Source: Clostridiales bacterium (lineage in GTDB: Bacteria; Bacillota; Clostridia; Peptostreptococcales; Anaerovoracaceae). From it: a stretch of 8,061 bases of DNA. The notes below the pieces were generated by a model, which did no database searches, was not told the DNA's origin, and saw only the letters and a list, made by a program, of their open reading frames with translations. The DNA lies in assembly GCA_009778945.1 (NCBI GenBank), contig WRFF01000077.1, positions 1-8,061 on the forward strand, in the 5' to 3' direction. The translations under genes and the position numbers were made by a program. Positions 6,557 through 8,061 of this stretch are shown here, piece by piece. Positions within the stretch are counted from its first letter, which is position 1, and each line of letters begins with the position of its first letter.

Positions 6557-6973
6557 TCATCTCTTCCATTCAATGAACTCGATGAGGATATTGTCGGGTC
6601 CGTAGATGAACGCGACATACAGCCCGAAGCAGACAGCGGGGCCCATGACGGGCTCGATGCCTTTGGTTTTGAAATAAGCGAGTTCGGCGTCGAGATCATC
6701 CACCTCAAAAGCGATATGTTTTGTGCCCTGTGTTTTTGAATCCGTATCGGGATGCAGACTCCCTTCCGGAACCGGCGCCGTCTCTTTATTTTCAAAAAGC
6801 TCCACTTCAAATCCGTCGCCGTTATCCAGGAACGCCACCCGGAAACCCATCGGCGTCATTTCGGATTTTTCACGAAGCGTGAACCCAAGGACATCCCCGA
6901 ACCAGCTGATCGCGGATTCGAGGCTGCTGACGCTCATCCCTACATGAAGCGGTTTGTATCTGACATCTGACAT
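6557..6973 (-). CDS. VOC-family (glyoxalase fold) protein, first of a tandem pair
   Basis: A 138-residue two-module VOC protein. Module 1: LHVGMSVSSLESAISWFGDVLGF (9-31), ending FEVELFE (55-61). Module 2: GTKHIAFEVDDLDAELAYF (83-101), ending GPDNILIEFIE (125-135). The metal-ligand set is complete: His10, Glu58, His86 and Glu132. The start ATG 6973 is preceded by AAAGGAGG (6987-6980), whose first bases overlap the stop codon of the radical-enzyme gene, leaving 12 bases between the genes. Translation is thus likely to follow that of the enzyme, placing this protein in the same pathway or complex. It resembles its downstream neighbour in length, ligand spacing and the shared 'PVPE...G.KH' segment, which suggests an old tandem duplication. 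Reaction unknown; isomerase, lyase or dioxygenase-like chemistry on an enzyme product are options. Confidence 0.94.
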   Translation of the reverse strand: MSDVRYKPLHVGMSVSSLESAISWFGDVLGFTLREKSEMTPMGFRVAFLDNGDGFEVELFENKETAPVPEGSLHPDTDSKTQGTKHIAFEVDDLDAELAYFKTKGIEPVMGPAVCFGLYVAFIYGPDNILIEFIEWKR

Positions 6974-6985
6974 ATTGCGCCTCCT

Positions 6986-8061
6986 TTAATTCATATCCAT
7001 AGCAAGCCGGTTGATGATATCATCCTGCAGGTCCTTGCCCAGTTCGACAAAATACGCGCTGTATGTGGCAACCCGGACGAGCAGATCCCGGTATTCTTCG
7101 GGATGTTCCTGCGCGGCCAAAAGCGTCTCGGTATCGATGATATTGAACTGAACGAAAAACCCGCCGCTTTCGAGGAATGTCCTGAGCATCTGCTCAAATT
7201 TCTTGATGCTTGCCGCATCTTTCAGCGCATTGGGGCTGAAACGCATATTGAATACCGAGCCGTTCGTAAACTTTACATGATCGAGCTTGGCGACAGAACG
7301 ATATGTGGCGACCGGGCCGCTGACATTCCTGCCCTGATAAGGCGATACGCCGCCTTCCGAAATAGGCAATCCGGCTTTTCTGCCGTCGGGAAGCGCTCCG
7401 GTGATCGCCCCGAGCGGGACGTTTCCTGTCAAGGCCGCGGGGGAAACGGTCATAAGCGCGTTCCCGCTTCCGCGAAGGGGCGTGATCACTTCCACGGCGT
7501 GCAGCAGCACCTCATTGACAATATTGTCGACATAGTCGATATCGTTGCCGTATTTCGGGGCGTCCGAAAGCAGCTTCAGGGTTTTCTCATGCCCCTCAAA
7601 GTTCGCGTCGAGCGCGTCGATCAATTCGGACATTGTGATTGCCTTATCCTCGAAAACGACCTTCTTGATCGCCGCAAGCGAATCGCCTACGTTCGGCGCG
7701 CCGGAAGGTGAAATCGAGCACCGTGAGTGTTGCGTGCCGCCGCCCCACATATCCTTGCCTTTCTGGATCGGCCCGAGGAACAGGCTCGAATGGAAGGGGA
7801 TAGGCCTGTATTCCACATACATATGGCGGTCCGAACTGCGGAACAGGGCCGCGATTTCATAGGCGGGCTTTACCTGGGCCTTGTACGCTTCCCATACCTC
7901 TTCATAGGACGTAAATTTTCTCGGATCCCCTGTTTTTGGGCCAAGCTGAAGCCCGTCCATCCTGCGGACGCCGTCGTTGAGCGCAAGTTCCAGGCAAAGG
8001 GGGCAATTGATGAGCGTTCCCGGCGTGTCGACGGATTTGCCCGACACGGTCACAGTGCTGC
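6986..8061 (-). CDS. Glycyl radical enzyme homologue (glycerol/diol-dehydratase-like class), C-terminal part, lacking the radical glycine
   Basis: The last 358 or so codons of a gene that enters from beyond the right edge; full-length relatives have roughly 780-850 residues. The family is clear from collinear motifs: LQLGPKTGDPRKFTSYEE, YRPIPFHSSLF, NVGDSLAAIKK, APKYGNDIDYVDN, ITGALPDGRKAGLP, VSGPVATYRSVAKLDH, FVQFNIIDTETLLAAQ and EEYRDLLVRVATYSAYF. They match glycerol-dehydratase-type enzymes better than pyruvate formate-lyase proper. In active enzymes the C-terminal loop is RVxGYxA, and the Gly carries the stored radical; here the codon is ACA (7066-7064), Thr, 26 residues from the C-terminus. 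The surrounding loop is intact, so this is a substitution, not a frameshift. No activating enzyme is in the window. It ends 12 bases before the first VOC gene. It may be catalytically dead, scaffold-like, complemented by a separate glycyl domain, or use other chemistry. Family is certain; activity is open. Confidence 0.93.
   Translation of the reverse strand, partial: STVTVSGKSVDTPGTLINCPLCLELALNDGVRRMDGLQLGPKTGDPRKFTSYEEVWEAYKAQVKPAYEIAALFRSSDRHMYVEYRPIPFHSSLFLGPIQKGKDMWGGGTQHSRCSISPSGAPNVGDSLAAIKKVVFEDKAITMSELIDALDANFEGHEKTLKLLSDAPKYGNDIDYVDNIVNEVLLHAVEVITPLRGSGNALMTVSPAALTGNVPLGAITGALPDGRKAGLPISEGGVSPYQGRNVSGPVATYRSVAKLDHVKFTNGSVFNMRFSPNALKDAASIKKFEQMLRTFLESGGFFVQFNIIDTETLLAAQEHPEEYRDLLVRVATYSAYFVELGKDLQDDIINRLAMDMN

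Noticed and set aside
6556..6810. An N-terminal extension of the second VOC protein back to 6810
   Set aside because: The extra 85 residues are Ser/Lys/Arg-rich and lie within the first VOC gene in another frame; homology begins at the ATG at 6555, which directly follows that gene's stop.
1..8061. CRISPR arrays, tRNA or rRNA genes, insertion sequences or phage genes
   Set aside because: No regularly spaced repeats, no cloverleaf or rRNA-like sequence, no transposase motifs or terminal inverted repeats were seen; the window is almost fully covered by metabolic and transport genes.

Overview
The window is a compact, single-direction stretch of an anaerobic bacterium's chromosome. Every gene I can support lies on the minus strand, so transcription runs from high to low coordinates. 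Strong AGGAGG-type ribosome binding sites, a lipoprotein-anchored binding protein with a Gly/Ala/Ser linker, and a glycyl-radical-enzyme-family gene suggest a Firmicutes/Clostridia-type anaerobe with moderate GC coding DNA and an AT-rich promoter gap. This lineage call is inference.

In order of transcription: (1) 8061-6986 is the C-terminal part of a glycyl radical enzyme homologue of the glycerol/diol-dehydratase-like class, cut by the window edge. Its C-terminal radical loop reads RVATYSA where active members have RVAGYSA. (2) 6973-6557 and 6555-6121 are two small tandem VOC (glyoxalase-fold) proteins, tightly packed behind the enzyme gene. (3) 6120-6031 is an AT-rich gap with a good -10 box, probably a promoter. 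(4) 6030-2008 or further encodes a BMP/PnrA-type ABC importer: lipoprotein binding protein, double-NBD ATPase and a permease, followed by the second permease at 2011-1064. (5) 1067-135 is a LysR-type regulator. (6) 138-1 is the start of a third VOC protein, cut by the left edge.

The last three junctions (permease/permease, permease/LysR, LysR/VOC) are all four-base ATGA overlaps. The regulator and third VOC gene therefore appear translationally tied to the transporter. Between the binding-protein and ATPase genes lie two successive hairpins, which could set the higher yield of binding protein usual for ABC importers.

Read together, this looks like an uptake-plus-catabolism module: a small, probably nucleoside-like or heterocyclic substrate is imported and handled by a radical-enzyme homologue and VOC proteins under a LysR regulator. 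The substrate cannot be read from the sequence. The most unusual point is the radical-enzyme homologue without its radical glycine.
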